Below are positions 1 through 11,599 of a stretch of 64,000 nt of DNA, in pieces. The notes beneath the pieces were generated by a model. The model did not search any database, had not been told where the DNA came from, and worked only from the letters and a program-made list of their open reading frames with translations. This stretch comes from Eucalyptus grandis. Lineage: Eukaryota; Streptophyta; Magnoliopsida; Myrtales; Myrtaceae. The DNA is taken from assembly GCF_016545825.1 (NCBI RefSeq), contig NC_052617.1, positions 54,565,382 to 54,629,381 of the forward strand. Direction: 5' to 3'. Within the stretch, counting starts at the first letter, position 1; the number at the start of each line of letters is the position of its first letter. Made by a program: the position numbers and the translations under genes.

Positions 1-3000
1 TTGTTATTGGGGCATCATATCCATACAAAGCCTGCCTCCGGAAGACACAACCAGTTCCGACATAAATCGGTCCTTGTATACCATCCAAACCCTTCATATT
101 TATCTGGATTCAACAGTATAGACATAAGTATATATGAGTGATTTTTTTTTTTCCGAAAAAAGGAAAAGAAGAACATTACGATATTAATGAGGCCTATTTA
201 TATGTTTACTTACATCAAAAAATACTACATTACGATTTGAGTATCTATCATGACGATCTATCCCGTCAAATCTCTGTGGAAATTGCACATAACATATCTT
301 CTTGCCCGAAATTGGATCCATCATGAAGCACATGGCTTCTCGAAGAGCCTTGCTGTTGTTTATATAATGATCACAATCCACGTTCAGCAAATAAGGGGCA
401 TTTGTGATGACTGCTGAGACCCGCACCTTGATTAACGACTCATAAAATAGCAGGTAATTCAGCAACTTGAGAGAGATGATATAAAAAGCTGAGAAGTAAG
501 TCCAGACTTTGAAAGGTACTTCGGGTAGACAGGGATTCATACCAGAGCATTCATGGCACCAGCTTTCTTGTGATGATCAAAACCAGGTCTCTTCTCGCGA
601 GAGACATAAACTAGGCCAGGTAATTCATTTCCTTCAACATCACGGTCACCATTTTGGCCAAGGAAAACCTGCATAAAGATGATTAAATGAAAGACGACTT
701 TAAATTCTCTGAATGTAAGCCAACTTCATAAATCTTATGCCACAAATAATATAGAAATTCCCGAAAGCAGCATCCACCTGGATCATTCCAGGATGATCTT
801 TGACATTGTTCCCAGGCCACGGAGTGCCATCCTGCATTGTCCAACCCTCTTCAGGAACTTTCTGTGCCATTGCCACCAACCCATTTATCCGAACTTTGAA
901 CTCTTCATATTCTCTCTGCAACAATAAAGGTGAGAGAGCCAATATAAGACATCTACAAACAAGTAGTCTCCTTGATTATGTAAAAGGCAAAGACGCCACA
1001 TTGGCTTTCACACACAAGAGTAGATAAAATTCACACAACAAACTTTAAAAGGTTAAAAGCTGAAGACCTTCATGGCGCGGCGTTCTCTCACAAATTCAGG
1101 ATTCACTTTGTCCTCCAAATAGTCAACCTTCTGAGAAAATACCATTCTGGGGCCCTAGGCTCAATATTGAATCTCTTACAGAATGGGACCCACTTCATTG
1201 CAAACTCTGATGTCTCGGAAAGGGCTTCAAAGGTGAGCATCGCTGCCCCATCATCTGAGACATAGCATGCTACTTTGTCGACTGGGTAATCTACAGCAAG
1301 TATGGACAGAACAGTGTTTGCAGTTATAAGAGGAGGTTCTTTCATGGGATCCACTGTACTCACAAATATGTCTATGTCAGCTAATTTGGAGGGCCTTTCT
1401 TCTTTTTCATACCTGAAAGGAAATTTTATTTAGTACCTGCCGAGAAAAGAGAATAATTACAATGAATTAGGAAAGGTGCAATACCTCAGTGACAAGCGGT
1501 CAAGGTATGTTTCTCGTTTAATTGGGTACCATTTGGGAAACTGATCCAGTATCCATGACATAGCAAACCAGATTTCGCATATCACTGATGTAAGCCACAA
1601 TCCGTGTGCATCATTCACGGGGTGAAGAATTCGATAGTGAAAGAACAATCCAAGGATCACAAGCCGCAGAATAATTATCAATCTGTAAGGACTGATCTTG
1701 CTGGAAGGAATTGGTAACTTCCTTGAGAGAGGCTGTCTTCCCTCGTCCATCCTGCCAATTAAATAAAGAGTATGTCTCGGTTACTGAAAAAATGGGAAAG
1801 GAATTATCGAATTCTTTCTTAGCATTGAGCTGTTTCACAAATTTCATAGATAGGACGCTTGGATGGACATTGGAAAGTTCATTCAACAATAGAGAAGTAC
1901 CATCGTTTTTATCAACCTGACCAACAAGTTAAACATGATTGAGCAAATCTCTAAAATGTATAAGATAGAATCCATGGGCTTTCTCTGTTGAAGCACCTGA
2001 TGGTAAGTTTCACACAGAGATGAAATAATGGCCACAGCAGGATACGGCATCAACACCTCCCTCTTTGGATTTGAAACATAAAAATAATGAGCATCTATTT
2101 GCACATTAACTTGGTTATAGAAGTTAACTAAGATGCTAAATTCTGTACAACCAGTGTTGCTGTGTCAACGAGAAACGTAATGATGGCTTAGCATTAATAT
2201 GTAGCTTATTGTAGCCTAGTTTGGGCTTTTGGAACTCATTCACGTGTTGAGACACGGAATATAGATCTCGTGTGCACGTCAAACTAAGCAAAAGATACTG
2301 CAGTGGATGTTTAAAAGCTTAAGGCAAATTTGTACATGTAGAAACATGAATAGGAAAAGCACACATTGGAAAGGAACGTACGTGGGCAAATCAGCATCAT
2401 CTGGTTCCTGTCCATCGCTTCCTCTATCATGCTTAACAACCTGAAGTCTTTCATTTTGCTTCTTCCACTCTTCCATCCGTTCCTTCCATGCCACGGTTCC
2501 ATATCCATAGACTGCTGAATCTTTCTTTGGATCCAAAGCTCTTGGTGGCACTGAAACAAAGCGTCAGCTCTGTGTTAAGCAGGAAGAAACCAGCCTAGAA
2601 AACACCATAAGCTGCAAATGAACAAGAATGTCTGCCGATAAATTGGAAAACAAATTACATGGCACAGAAGAATCAGAATTGGGCATTGGATGAATCCGTC
2701 TTCCTTGACCCATTAATGGTGGAGTAATCAAAGCATGCTTATTAAAGGAAATCCCAACATTCTGTGGAAACACACAGCAACTCTTTAGATGAAAAGACAC
2801 ACAAAATAAAGAAGAAAACCAAGTTTGTCACTGTCATTCACCTCTTGACCATAGTTTAATAACGGAATTTCAGGAACAACAGAAGATGCGTCCAGCTCTG
2901 ATGGCGTAGTGACGCCAGGAGCATGCCTTTGCAAGTTGGGCCCAAAGTTAAGGTGAGTGGAGGGCATGCCCTCAGCCATGCAGTGCAGGTTCCCTCTTCC

Positions 3001-4043
3001 ACTCTCTCCAATATCGAACTCACGCTCCAAATCATCTGTATCTTCTTCTTCTTCATCGCCCTCAACTCTCGGACTCCCTAAATTTGGCAATTACTACAAA
3101 TATGTTCATTGAAATAGCTATACAAAAAATAAGGAACATCAAGCGAAAACATGATGTAGAGCTTGTTAAGCAGATAAATTTTTTTTCCATGGCGGTGGTA
3201 GAACAGGGATTGGATTAGTGTAGACTAGGTATAGAAATGATAGGGAGAGATGGGAACCTTTAATACGCTTATATCGAGTTTTGCAATGAGGGCATGTTTG
3301 AGTTCCCTCACTCCTTTCGTACTCATAGCAATGTCTACAAACAGGGAATGCACACTCATTGCAAGCAACAAATGGCTCTCCATCCCCTGTTATCTCTATC
3401 TCATCCGCACAGATCTGGCAAATTTTCCCACTTAGATGTTTAACGCAAGTCACCTGCAAATGGAATGATAATAAAGGTTGAGAATTCGAGATAAAGAGGA
3501 AGCGTCCCAAGTCGCCTCAGCAAATCAATTCAATGGATTGGTGGATATAAGCTCCACATATATCTGACCATGCAGAAATTTTCCGAAGCTGTAGTGAGAA
3601 ATAGGCCATGGGTCTACATTCACACAATAACCAGACGGGAAATCAAGAAAAATGCAGGGTATGTCTCAGCAACTGTTACTGAACCCAAACTTGTAGAAGG
3701 CAGCAATACAGGAACAAATGAAGAAGATAAAAGGAAACGAAATACATATGCTGGTATGGGAAAAAAGAAATTGTAGTAAATGGGTAGTGTATGAAACTCC
3801 AACAGAGCGAATGAGTTTCAGAAGAAGCACCAGAAAGGAGGGGAGGAACAATTAGTGGACCAGAAAAACTCCCACCATAAGAGAGAGAGAGAGAGAGAGA
3901 GAAGTCACTTCCGAGGTGTCTAGTCCAGCGGCAAGGCAAAAAGAAGAAATCTTTAAGGGACTTACACGTCCAACTTCATCTGCATTGATGAGAATAACCT
4001 CATTCCTGTTGTGAGAACCAGTGACAAGCCTTCCTGTATCCAT
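1..4043 (-). pseudogene. CESA: Cellulose synthase catalytic subunit, CESA6 clade, copy 1 (partial; frameshift in exon 7)
   Basis: By homology with the intact copy at 15625-21457 this is a plasma-membrane cellulose synthase subunit for primary-wall cellulose. Exons read 3966-4043, 3258-3453, 2842-3077, 2659-2761, 2382-2550, 1485-1751, 1068-1412, 778-915, 543-668, 214-426 and 1-103 (exon 11, cut by the window edge). The zinc finger, the first two membrane helices, the DDG motif and the DCD motif are present in the DNA. Exon 7 is 345 nt against 346 in copy 2: an A5 run on the coding strand is A4 here (near 1137-1140). The frame shifts after EWYF and stops about ten residues later, before the DCD, TED and QVLRW motifs. 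Exon 5 also lacks one Lys codon, in frame. A homopolymer assembly error would give the same picture, so pseudogene status is likely but not proven. Confidence 0.8.
3881..3902. repeat. (GA)n microsatellite in CESA copy 1 intron 1
   Basis: Uninterrupted GA dinucleotides lie just after the donor side of intron 1. The corresponding run in copy 2 (near 21303-21316) is shorter, so the tract has changed length since the duplication. Confidence 0.9.
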
Positions 4044-4384
4044 AAGCGCAACACGCTCCAACTCACAAAAAGCCCGCAGCTTTGGAAACCCAAGAGCTTT
4101 ACTTCTACTTAGGCATTATCAAAACCTATTGCCCTCTTCCCTTTATCACTCGGAACACCTTAAAATCACAGCTTTGAGTTCTCTCTCTCTCTCACCGAGG
4201 CACCCGTTACAAGAAGCAACAATCCCATTTTATAGAAATGGCCGAGAAACCAGAGGTTCCGTACACACCAAGAGAGAGAGAGAAAGCAACCGAATGTAAC
4301 CGCAAATTAAAAAAAGGCGGGGGGAGGAAATTGAAAATTGAACGCCCTGACATAATGAGGACGAGGTAAGGACAGAGACAAACT

Positions 4385-4386
<2 letters not shown>

Positions 4387-4421
<35 letters not shown>
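4387..4421. repeat. (GA)n microsatellite upstream of CESA copy 1
   Basis: A long GA run in the presumed 5' leader; on the gene's strand it reads CT, typical of plant 5' UTRs. The copy-2 equivalent near 22086-22108 is shorter and interrupted. Confidence 0.9.
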
Positions 4422-4423
<2 letters not shown>

Positions 4424-6805
4424 CTGCGACTGTAGTGTAGTGTAGACATGTACAGTTGTTCGTTCTTACGGTATCAACGACCGTATCGCTTTGTCTGAAT
4501 CTTACATCCACGTGCGCTTGTGCCTTTTGTCTGTGCTTCGAGGTTCGGAATGTCTGTTGTACTTCCGGTGAGGCCCGGAAGAGTTTTACCGTAGCGCACG
4601 GCGGGCGGTGGCGGTGCATCCGCATCCGCATCCGCCGCCATGCCTGAGCGGCAGCACCTCATGGTGCGGCGGCGGTCCGAAAGTAGGTGATGTCTAGAGC
4701 TTTCTGTTATTATATAATACCTCTCTAGGCATTGTTAATTGAGGATAGAGATAAAATGGAGTAAAAGTTCCCTAAGAAGAAGTAAGCATCACATGATTTG
4801 TTCAGAAATGTCAATGAGTTGAAAACTACGCGCAACTCCGATTTTAAGGAAGCATATATTGCTAAATATAATTAGAGGAAAAAATTAGAAATCAATAATC
4901 TTTCTGAACATGAGATGTTACTTGTACAATGGTTAATCAAATTGGGGAACCCAATATGAGGTGTCACTTCTTGTTGGAAAACAAAAAATGGATGCCATAG
5001 AAGTGTGAAAAAGAGGAATGAGAAAGATAGCAAATGGGATCTAGAATGCTGGCAAAATCGTATCAAATTGAATACAAGACAATCACAGTTTCAAAACAAA
5101 TGCTGATTGGTGGTTTACATATTATGAATATTGACCACATTTAAATAAATTGTAACATGAGTGATATTTATTCTTATAACTCACCAATCAAATGTATGAA
5201 TGGAAGAAAATATAGTGTAAAATACATAAAAGGGAAGTTTTGTTTTCTGCACAGTTAGCCAATCAGAGTTCCTAATTTTCTTTTACGAGTGATGATTTCC
5301 TATTTTCAGTCTACTTTCTATTAGGAGGCCTATGCTTGTGTAGAAGTAAAGCTTAGCTCATTAGTTGGACCTGATGGAGAAAATCTATGATTAAATTAAT
5401 ACTTACCAAAAAGATCATTAAAGTCACAACACATTTCAACACACGTTTTCTTTAGCATATAAATTGCATTCACAAGCAACCTTTCATTTTTTTTTTTCAA
5501 GGCGGCTGCTTGTGTTCCTTGAGTTATGTTTAGGGTCGCTTTCACTTCTTAATTTTTGAGTTAAACTTCTCATTTGAGAACCCTAGGCACAGCTTAAAGA
5601 TGAAGAAGAAGCGCAATGAGAACTTCATAGGCTAGAGAGCAAAGAAATTATCCGCCATCGTTGCTAGGTAGGGCAAGGCAATCTCCCTGGATTCTTTCAT
5701 AAGGAAAAATAATGACCCACGACACGATCAAATGTCCTCCACCATTTGACACGTTTTGAATTCCCAATCGCCCCCCCAAAAAAGGCAAAATATGTAAAAT
5801 AAAAAAGAATGCCAATTATGAGATTGCTCTCGTGAAGCAACTAGGATTAGCTACTAATAAAAAGGAAAAAAAAAAAGAAAAAACAAGTACATCGATTACT
5901 GAAATATTGAAATCAAATCGAACACTCATTTACACAAGGACCAAAATGGGTTATGTTGCTTAGCATCCAAGAGACTAAACAACCACCGTAAACACCAAGA
6001 AACAGCTTGGATCTTTTTCTTTTTTTTTGGGTGAAAAAAAGAGCTTGGATCTTTGCGACACGTGGACATAAAATTAAGATTAGAGATCAAATCATGCTTT
6101 CTCCCGACTTAAATAATCTAATAATCATCTTTTGATGTTTTACTCGTGAAACCCAAAACCCTAGATTGACCAACTTAAAGAAACCAGAGTGAAGAGATGA
6201 GGTATACTCCTTGTCTTGATTAATTTATCTATGGTCTTGGATTTGACAAACCCTAGTAATTCCCTTAGCTCAATCACGGGGTCACTCATACATCCTACCA
6301 TCATAGCACGCTTCGAAATTAATGCTAGAACATAGCCTTTTGTATAAGACGTGAGAGGGACTATATCATGTCGATATTAATTATATTGTCTTAACACGAC
6401 AAGAGGGGCTTTTGCAATTATCTTTTCTATTTCTTTCGTAAGTAACACTATGTCAATTGATCATTGTTTTGACTGACTCATTTACAAACCGACTTTATCA
6501 TAAGATTTCGTTTCGTGTCATCTTTGAATTTGTAAGAATTTTCCGTAATGATGGAGATACTTGATTGGATGAGCTCTAAGGTGGCACACAACGATTATTT
6601 TCTTTTGTAATGTGATGAAAGTTTGTCAAATGAATAATTATTGTCACAAGAAAAACTGCATTATGGAAGGGAATTACATGGTTTGTTCGAAATCAACTTT
6701 ATTTTCATTTACATGCAAGGTCGAGCATTGTCATAAGCATAAAGAGATTGTACGTCCATCAACTGGTACATAGTCAAATCTTTGTTACAAAGATTGTTTA
6801 TTGCA
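4424..6805. other. CESA copy 1 upstream region, no gene seen
   Basis: AT-rich DNA aligning with about 22110-24435. A GC-rich patch at 4560-4690 probably belongs to the 5' leader. No ORF here resembles a known protein and both copies accumulate indels, which argues against a hidden gene. Confidence 0.6.
4709..4719 (-). promoter_or_regulatory. Candidate TATA element, CESA copy 1
   Basis: The minus strand carries a TATATAATA-like core about 670 nt upstream of the ATG. It is conserved at 22381-22391 in copy 2 and lies just upstream of the GC-rich and CT-rich leader. The distance to the ATG would imply a long leader or a 5' UTR intron. No transcript evidence is available. Confidence 0.3.
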
Positions 6806-6809
6806 TTTT

Positions 6810-7150
6810 GGGCAAATACCATAAAAAAAACCCTAAATTATATTAACTCCAACAAAAGCACTTAAAACATTTTCTTTTTGACACCAAAAACCTTAAACTT
6901 AACCATTGTGAGATAGATGTAAAAAAATTTTGTATCACGGAAAAATCTAAACTTATACATGTATAACATATATATCATTTGTTTCATTTTCATCTAAGGT
7001 ATAAGTTTGGGGTTCTTTATTATTATTTTTTTTTTGTATATGTGTCAAATTGGCAAGTTTAGAATTTTTATGACACAAAAAAAGTTCGGAATATTTATAT
7101 CATAGTAAGCATAGTTTAGAGTTTTTATTTTATTTTATGGTATTATCTCT
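6810..7150. mobile_element. MITE-like element, CESA copy 1 flank
   Basis: About 340 bp, very AT-rich, bounded by inverted termini that share the core AATACCATAAAA (left near 6815; right as its reverse complement near 7138-7147). The interior reads like a fold-back of itself and encodes nothing. An orthologous copy sits at 24437-24795, so insertion predates the duplication. Confidence 0.6.
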
Positions 7151-7247
7151 ACGAAAAGCCCTCGGGCGTTTTGGGGTGACCCGAAATGTCCTCCTTCTTG
7201 CGGGGACAGAGGTGGTGATGTCCTTGGGACATCGTGGGAGGCTGTCT

Positions 7248-7345
7248 TTTCTGGGGAGGCTAGACTTCACGATGGATCAGGGAAAGGGCTCCTAGTGATG
7301 GGAAGTGTTGTGAGATTGTTTGGGAGGGAGGGGATGTTTAAATAG
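7248..7345 (-). pseudogene. Relic of an ASR gene promoter, coding region missing
   Basis: This interval matches the 5' flank of the ASR gene at about 31058-31160 in the same orientation, including the block around GATGGATNAGGGAAAGG and the TGTGAGATTGTTTG block next to the TATA region. The TATAAATA of ASR is TTTAAATA here. Further pieces match at 7893-7965 and 8205-8245 (ASR 31221-31300). No ASR exon lies to the left, where the sequence becomes CESA upstream flank. It looks like the deleted partner of the ASR gene in the first duplication unit. Confidence 0.65.
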
Positions 7346-8285
7346 GTAGGTCAATTTGGTGGGGCTTCTGTTAAAAAAAAATTGGTGGGGCTCAATTCGT
7401 TACTATCTTTCTCGGGTCGTTTTCAGACAATCGCCGGGAAAAAGAAGACAGAGACCCCACCTGAAAGAAAAGGGTAGCCCCGTCACTGTCATCGCCGAGG
7501 TACAGAGCAGCAAAACGTTTGTCAAAAGTGCAACTCCGATTTTGACAAGTACGGCTGGAAGCTACCAAGAATCTTGTTTAGCACCTGAGAGTACGGTATG
7601 GTTTACTTCTGATTGAATAAGGAGCACCAATCTCTTGCGAGCCCTGCAGAAGGCTTATTTATTTATTTAAATTATATTGTTTCTGTTGGTGAGCTGCAAC
7701 TCAAGTATTGGTTGTATTTGATCTGAAAAGGGCATATAAGTTGTTAGTGAGCTATGGAGATGAAAAGCTCTCGGATGAAATTTTCACCTGGGTATTAAAG
7801 AAATGGCCATGGCAGCAAGAAATCCTTTTCATCTGCTTTGATTAATTTCTTTCCTTACTCAGTTTTTCACAGCGAGGACCGTTAGGATTGGCTGGTGTGG
7901 TTTAATTCGATGGAAATTTCAGATGCGCCTATAATACGGACTGTGGGGCATATTTTATCCTCTTTCGATAAAATAATCAATTAATTTGACTTTGCTCGTA
8001 AGGGCTTGTTAGTCCAGCATTTCACCTACCCTTTCTCTTCTCCGAAGCAGAAACTTACTATACCTGCTTACTTGATAATAATCCAGCGGGAACTGTCTAC
8101 CTTCATCATTGAGGGTCCCTCCCTCTCAGTTAATCTTTTTCGCATTGCAGGTTCTCCCGCCCTTTTTTCCCCTTAGCCTTTTGAACGATATGCTCAGGTC
8201 CAGCGAGGCATATTTTATCCTCTTTGGATAAAGCAGTTGGTTGTGTCAACAACCGCCCAGTAAATTCAAGCATCCAAAACGAAAA
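7346..8285. other. Intergenic, no gene seen
   Basis: Apart from the scattered ASR-promoter matches at 7893-7965 and 8205-8245, nothing here is recognisable. An 86-codon open frame at 7356-7616 has no familiar motif and I do not regard it as a gene. Confidence 0.5.
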
Positions 8286-8635
8286 CGCGTAGCCTCGTTT
8301 CCACTTTCACGCCTTGGCCATTTGACACCCATAGCTTCGCATAGTCCGACGACTTGCCCGTCGTCCTCGTCGTCGCTTCTCGATGATTTCGCCGACCACT
8401 GCCATGAGAGAGACCTTCCCAGATCCATGAAGGCTATGCACGCCATGCAAAGGCACTGTATCTAGGCCAACGCCACCACTGACTCCAGGCTCGTCGAGTG
8501 TTGCGTGGCCAGGGGTGCTGTGGAAGAAGGTAAATCGGTCCACGAGCTCGTTTTCTCTTTTGGGTATCGGCCCAAGACCTTGCTGCTCAACGTCCTCCTC
8601 AACATTGTACGTAAAGTTCGACCTCTACGACCATG

Positions 8636-9334
8636 TGGCAAAAGAAGGCTTTAAGTGCCATAACTTTGCACAAAAAGATACTTAAAGTGTCGTAACTTAC
8701 AAAATGTACACTTAAGTACTACATATTCGAAGAAAAACGAATTACTTGTCACTCGGCCAAAATGCCAATATAGCATTTTTCTGTGAAGCGCGCCCAAACG
8801 ATGTCGTTTTGCACGGCGCGTGGCCAAATAATGCAAAAACGGCGTTGTTTTGAGTGACGTGGTAAAAAAATAATCAAAAAATAATAAAATTAAATTTAAA
8901 AATAAATTTAGTTAAAATATTAAAAAATAATAATTTTAAATTTTTTTTAAAAAAAAATAGGAAAGGGGGAGGCGGCTGAGGGATCCTCAGCCGCCTCCCC
9001 CTTTCCTTTTTTTTTTTTTTTTTAATTATTTAATTTTTTTTTTTTAAATTTTAAATTATTATTATTTAATATTTTAACTAAATTTATTTTTAAATTTAAT
9101 TTAATTAATATTTTTATTTTTTTTATCACGTCAGCCTAAAATGATGCCGTTTTTGCATTATTCGCACGTCTGTAAAAACGGCGTTCTGGGCTCGGTTCGC
9201 CGGAAAAATGCCACGTCGGCATTTTGGCCAGACTGGCCGAATGGCATTCAAATGATTCATTTTACTCCGATTTTGGCAACCTTTTTCGTAAATTATGGCA
9301 CTTAAGTATCCATTTGTTATGGCACTTGAGGGGT
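8636..9334. mobile_element. Foldback/MITE-like element inserted in the PPR pseudogene
   Basis: A palindromic insertion of about 0.7 kb. Outer arms (AAGTGCCATAA... at about 8653 and its reverse complement ending at about 9330) enclose a second pair of arms containing NAAAACGGCGTTNT-like boxes, then long AT-rich arms, then a GC-rich hairpin at 8959-9007. The intact PPR gene lacks it, so it is an insertion. A possible degenerate target duplication is ACGACCATG on the left and CACGTCATG on the right. It encodes nothing. A related element lies at 45233-46091. Confidence 0.8.
8959..9007. repeat. Perfect 23-bp hairpin at the centre of the foldback element
   Basis: The arms 8959-8981 and 8985-9007 are exact reverse complements separated by the trinucleotide GAT. 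They are GC-rich inside a very AT-rich element, and a BamHI-type GGATCC sits at the centre. Confidence 0.95.
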
Positions 9335-9826
9335 TCGCACGTCATGCGGAGAGCCTGTTCGATGAAATGCGCGACAGAAATGTCGTTTCCTGGACGACAT
9401 TGGTATCGGCTTACGTGAATAAGGGCATGAATCATAGGGCCTGTGCGGACTTGGGGATGCTTAGACAACTTCACAGTGGCATGATTATGGTTGGCATGGA
9501 GTCTCATGTCTTTGTGCGTAGTGCTTTGATTGATGATTACTTGAAGTAGGGTGAGCTGCAAGATGCCTTGGACGTGTTCAATGAAATGGTGATGAAGGAT
9601 TTGGGTGTCTGGAATTCTGTTATCGGGGGTTTTGGCAAAATAGCAGAGATCCATACTGTTACTAGTAGGGTTGCCTGTGAAAGTTTCCCACTGGACGAAT
9701 CAAATGCACTGGGAAGTTGTCATATGAAAGTACATGGTGAAATTAAAGCTGTTCTCAACATAGCCTGTAATACAGAGGCCGTTACCTTTCACAAATGCTT
9801 AAAAGAAACAGAGTCTTGAACGGTGC

Positions 9827-10750
9827 GATCATATTGTTGAAGACGGAGATTCACACTTTAGCCCAGACCAACTATCTGACAAAGATGATCTTGAGGAGGC
9901 AGTTGCACAGCTAAATTGCATTCCTGAAGGAATGGTTGCTTTATGAAAAAGCTGCGTTGATATTACACAAAGTTCTAATTCTGAATTCACACATTTTAAG
10001 TCTCTGGAGAAGAAAGAAGCTGCGAATTCTCTTTCTTTGAGCTCGTATGGCCATAAATTAAGCAGGAGGAATTGGATGATGGTGGTCAGCAGGAGGAGAT
10101 GGCGATTGAAGTGGAAAAAATGGAGTTGACTGCATCATCTATTCTAAACTTTTCAGACAATCAATCTTCAAACCATTCTGAAAACCTTGAAATGACAGAA
10201 GCACTTGAAGAAGGAAATTCTGACGTTATTGAAGTTGGCAAATGTCATTTGCCACGTGCTGGTGGAGAGGATTTGAACGTGCAAAAAGAAGCTGCAAACT
10301 TCCATCAACATAGCCACAGGAGCATCTGCGAAGTTTATGAAGTTGGAGAGGAAGCTTATTTTGCAACTGTGACCATCAAGGCAGTGGATATGCTTAACAA
10401 GGAAGAAGATGGAAATGCAACATCAGTTTTTCTCCAAGATCATGTTCAATTTTATGGAGACGAGTCTACAAAGATCGAGATTGACACTCCATTTATTCCA
10501 GGAGTGGCTGCTGAAGATCCTACGTGTAATTTCAATGAAGTCTTGGGAAGTTGGGAAAATGCTACACTCCGATGAACAGAAGAATGATCTTTTTGATGAT
10601 GAAAGAGGAAAAAGTTTGCAGCCAGACCAAAAGGTGCCAGCAATTTTGAATACCTTAATCCCTCTCGGCCTATATCTCCAGATGTCAGCATATATGTTGG
10701 AACTACAGAAAGTGGACTCATCCCGAAGGATATCAAGAAACAGGATGTAA
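9827..10750 (+). pseudogene. Unidentified acidic-protein gene relic A
   Basis: I do not recognise the family. Coding-like sequence runs from 9827 in one frame (acidic, with ...DDLEEAV...), meets a stop at 9943-9945, continues open, then shifts frame near 10055 into a 167-codon open frame (10072-10575). It shifts again near 10555 into a frame ending in IPLGLYLQM and a stop at about 10750. It is rich in Glu, Asp and Ser with few hydrophobic stretches. It directly follows the PPR pseudogene, just as relic B follows the intact PPR gene, and both end with a similar PLG(L/M)YL motif. The two may derive from the same downstream neighbour. It looks like a decayed gene rather than chance ORFs. Confidence 0.45.
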
Positions 10751-11468
10751 CATTGAATGGAACTTATTCTAATCGTGTAGTTTGATTTCTGAACCTTGTA
10801 ATGGCAATACAGCCTATTGTTTGTACTATGCAAATTTGGGTTTGCGGTACAAATTGACCGATTTCTTGTTTTGATTCTGCAGAGCGAGAAATGAGAAATG
10901 TGGGTAAGCGGTTGAAGAAAAGCATGTTACTTGGTCATAAAAATAACAGTATATGGTAGATGACGTTACATGTGCTATAATATTCATACGGCATACACTT
11001 GAGTCTTGATATTTTTGTCATCTACTTATAATTTTTTTTTACCAAGTCATCTACTTATAATACCAACCCAAAAAAAAAAAAAAAATCTACTTATAATAAT
11101 TAATTAAAAATTCATCAAAATACTATAACTTTTAATTAATCATTTAAGTGTCTTTTTTTTTTTTTTTAAATGACATTTAAGTGATTGAAAATAAAAATTT
11201 ACAACTTTCAAGTGAGCATCCGTACATAAGATATCCAAGTACTTTAAAAGAAGTCATGACACTAGAACAAGAAATTTATCAAAGTTTATAACGCATTGTT
11301 CGTTGTCAGATGTTTTTCCAAACACAACATTGAGAATCAGACCTAAAGGAGTGGACTTTAACCGGTTTGGCTACTCAAGAAAATGAGAGTAGCAAACGGT
11401 AATCCCAAAAGTGTCGATCTTTAAGACAAATCATTCTCCCTTTTCAGAGAGAATCCATCGTTCCAAGC
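10751..11468. other. Intergenic, upstream of the intact PPR gene
   Basis: AT-rich, with runs of A and T at 11027-11090 and 11150-11166. It presumably contains the PPR promoter, but no convincing TATA box stands out. Confidence 0.5.
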
Positions 11469-11568
11469 ATGCGAGCCGTTTCTGCAAGATCGAAATGCAT
11501 AGCCTCGTTTCCACTCTCGCGCCTTGGCCATTCGACGCCCATGTCTCCGCACGGCCCGACGACGCGCC

Positions 11569-11599
<31 letters not shown>

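Larger units (their letters stand above)
1..7190. repeat. Segmental duplication, left copy (CESA copy 1 and its 5' flank)
   Basis: This stretch aligns throughout with 17427-24835. All CESA exons and introns match from exon 11 to exon 1, followed by the GA-rich leader and about 2.5 kb of upstream flank that ends with a shared MITE. The match begins at the window edge, so the block continues to the left, and it stops near 7190 (right partner near 24835). Differences are point changes, homopolymer length changes and one roughly 280-bp indel. The boundaries are read by eye. Confidence 0.9.
8286..9645 (+). pseudogene. PPR protein pseudogene, paralogue of the gene at 11469-13412
   Basis: Two blocks (8286-8635 and 9335-9645) align with the N-terminal half of the intact PPR gene, up to about residue 257. 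Lesions: TGG to TAG at 8463-8465; a foldback element of about 0.7 kb inserted after the segment matching LLNVLL; an in-frame 75-nt deletion whose ends are an AGGGCC direct repeat in the intact gene (11952 and 12027); and a second TGG to TAG at 9547-9549. Similarity ends at about 9645, so the C-terminal PPRs, the E region and the DYW domain are absent. With two nonsense codons and an insertion it cannot encode the editing factor. Confidence 0.9.

Noticed and set aside
7356..7616. 86-codon open frame after the ASR promoter relic
   Set aside because: No start context, domain, signal peptide or homologous frame elsewhere in the window; its length is within chance.
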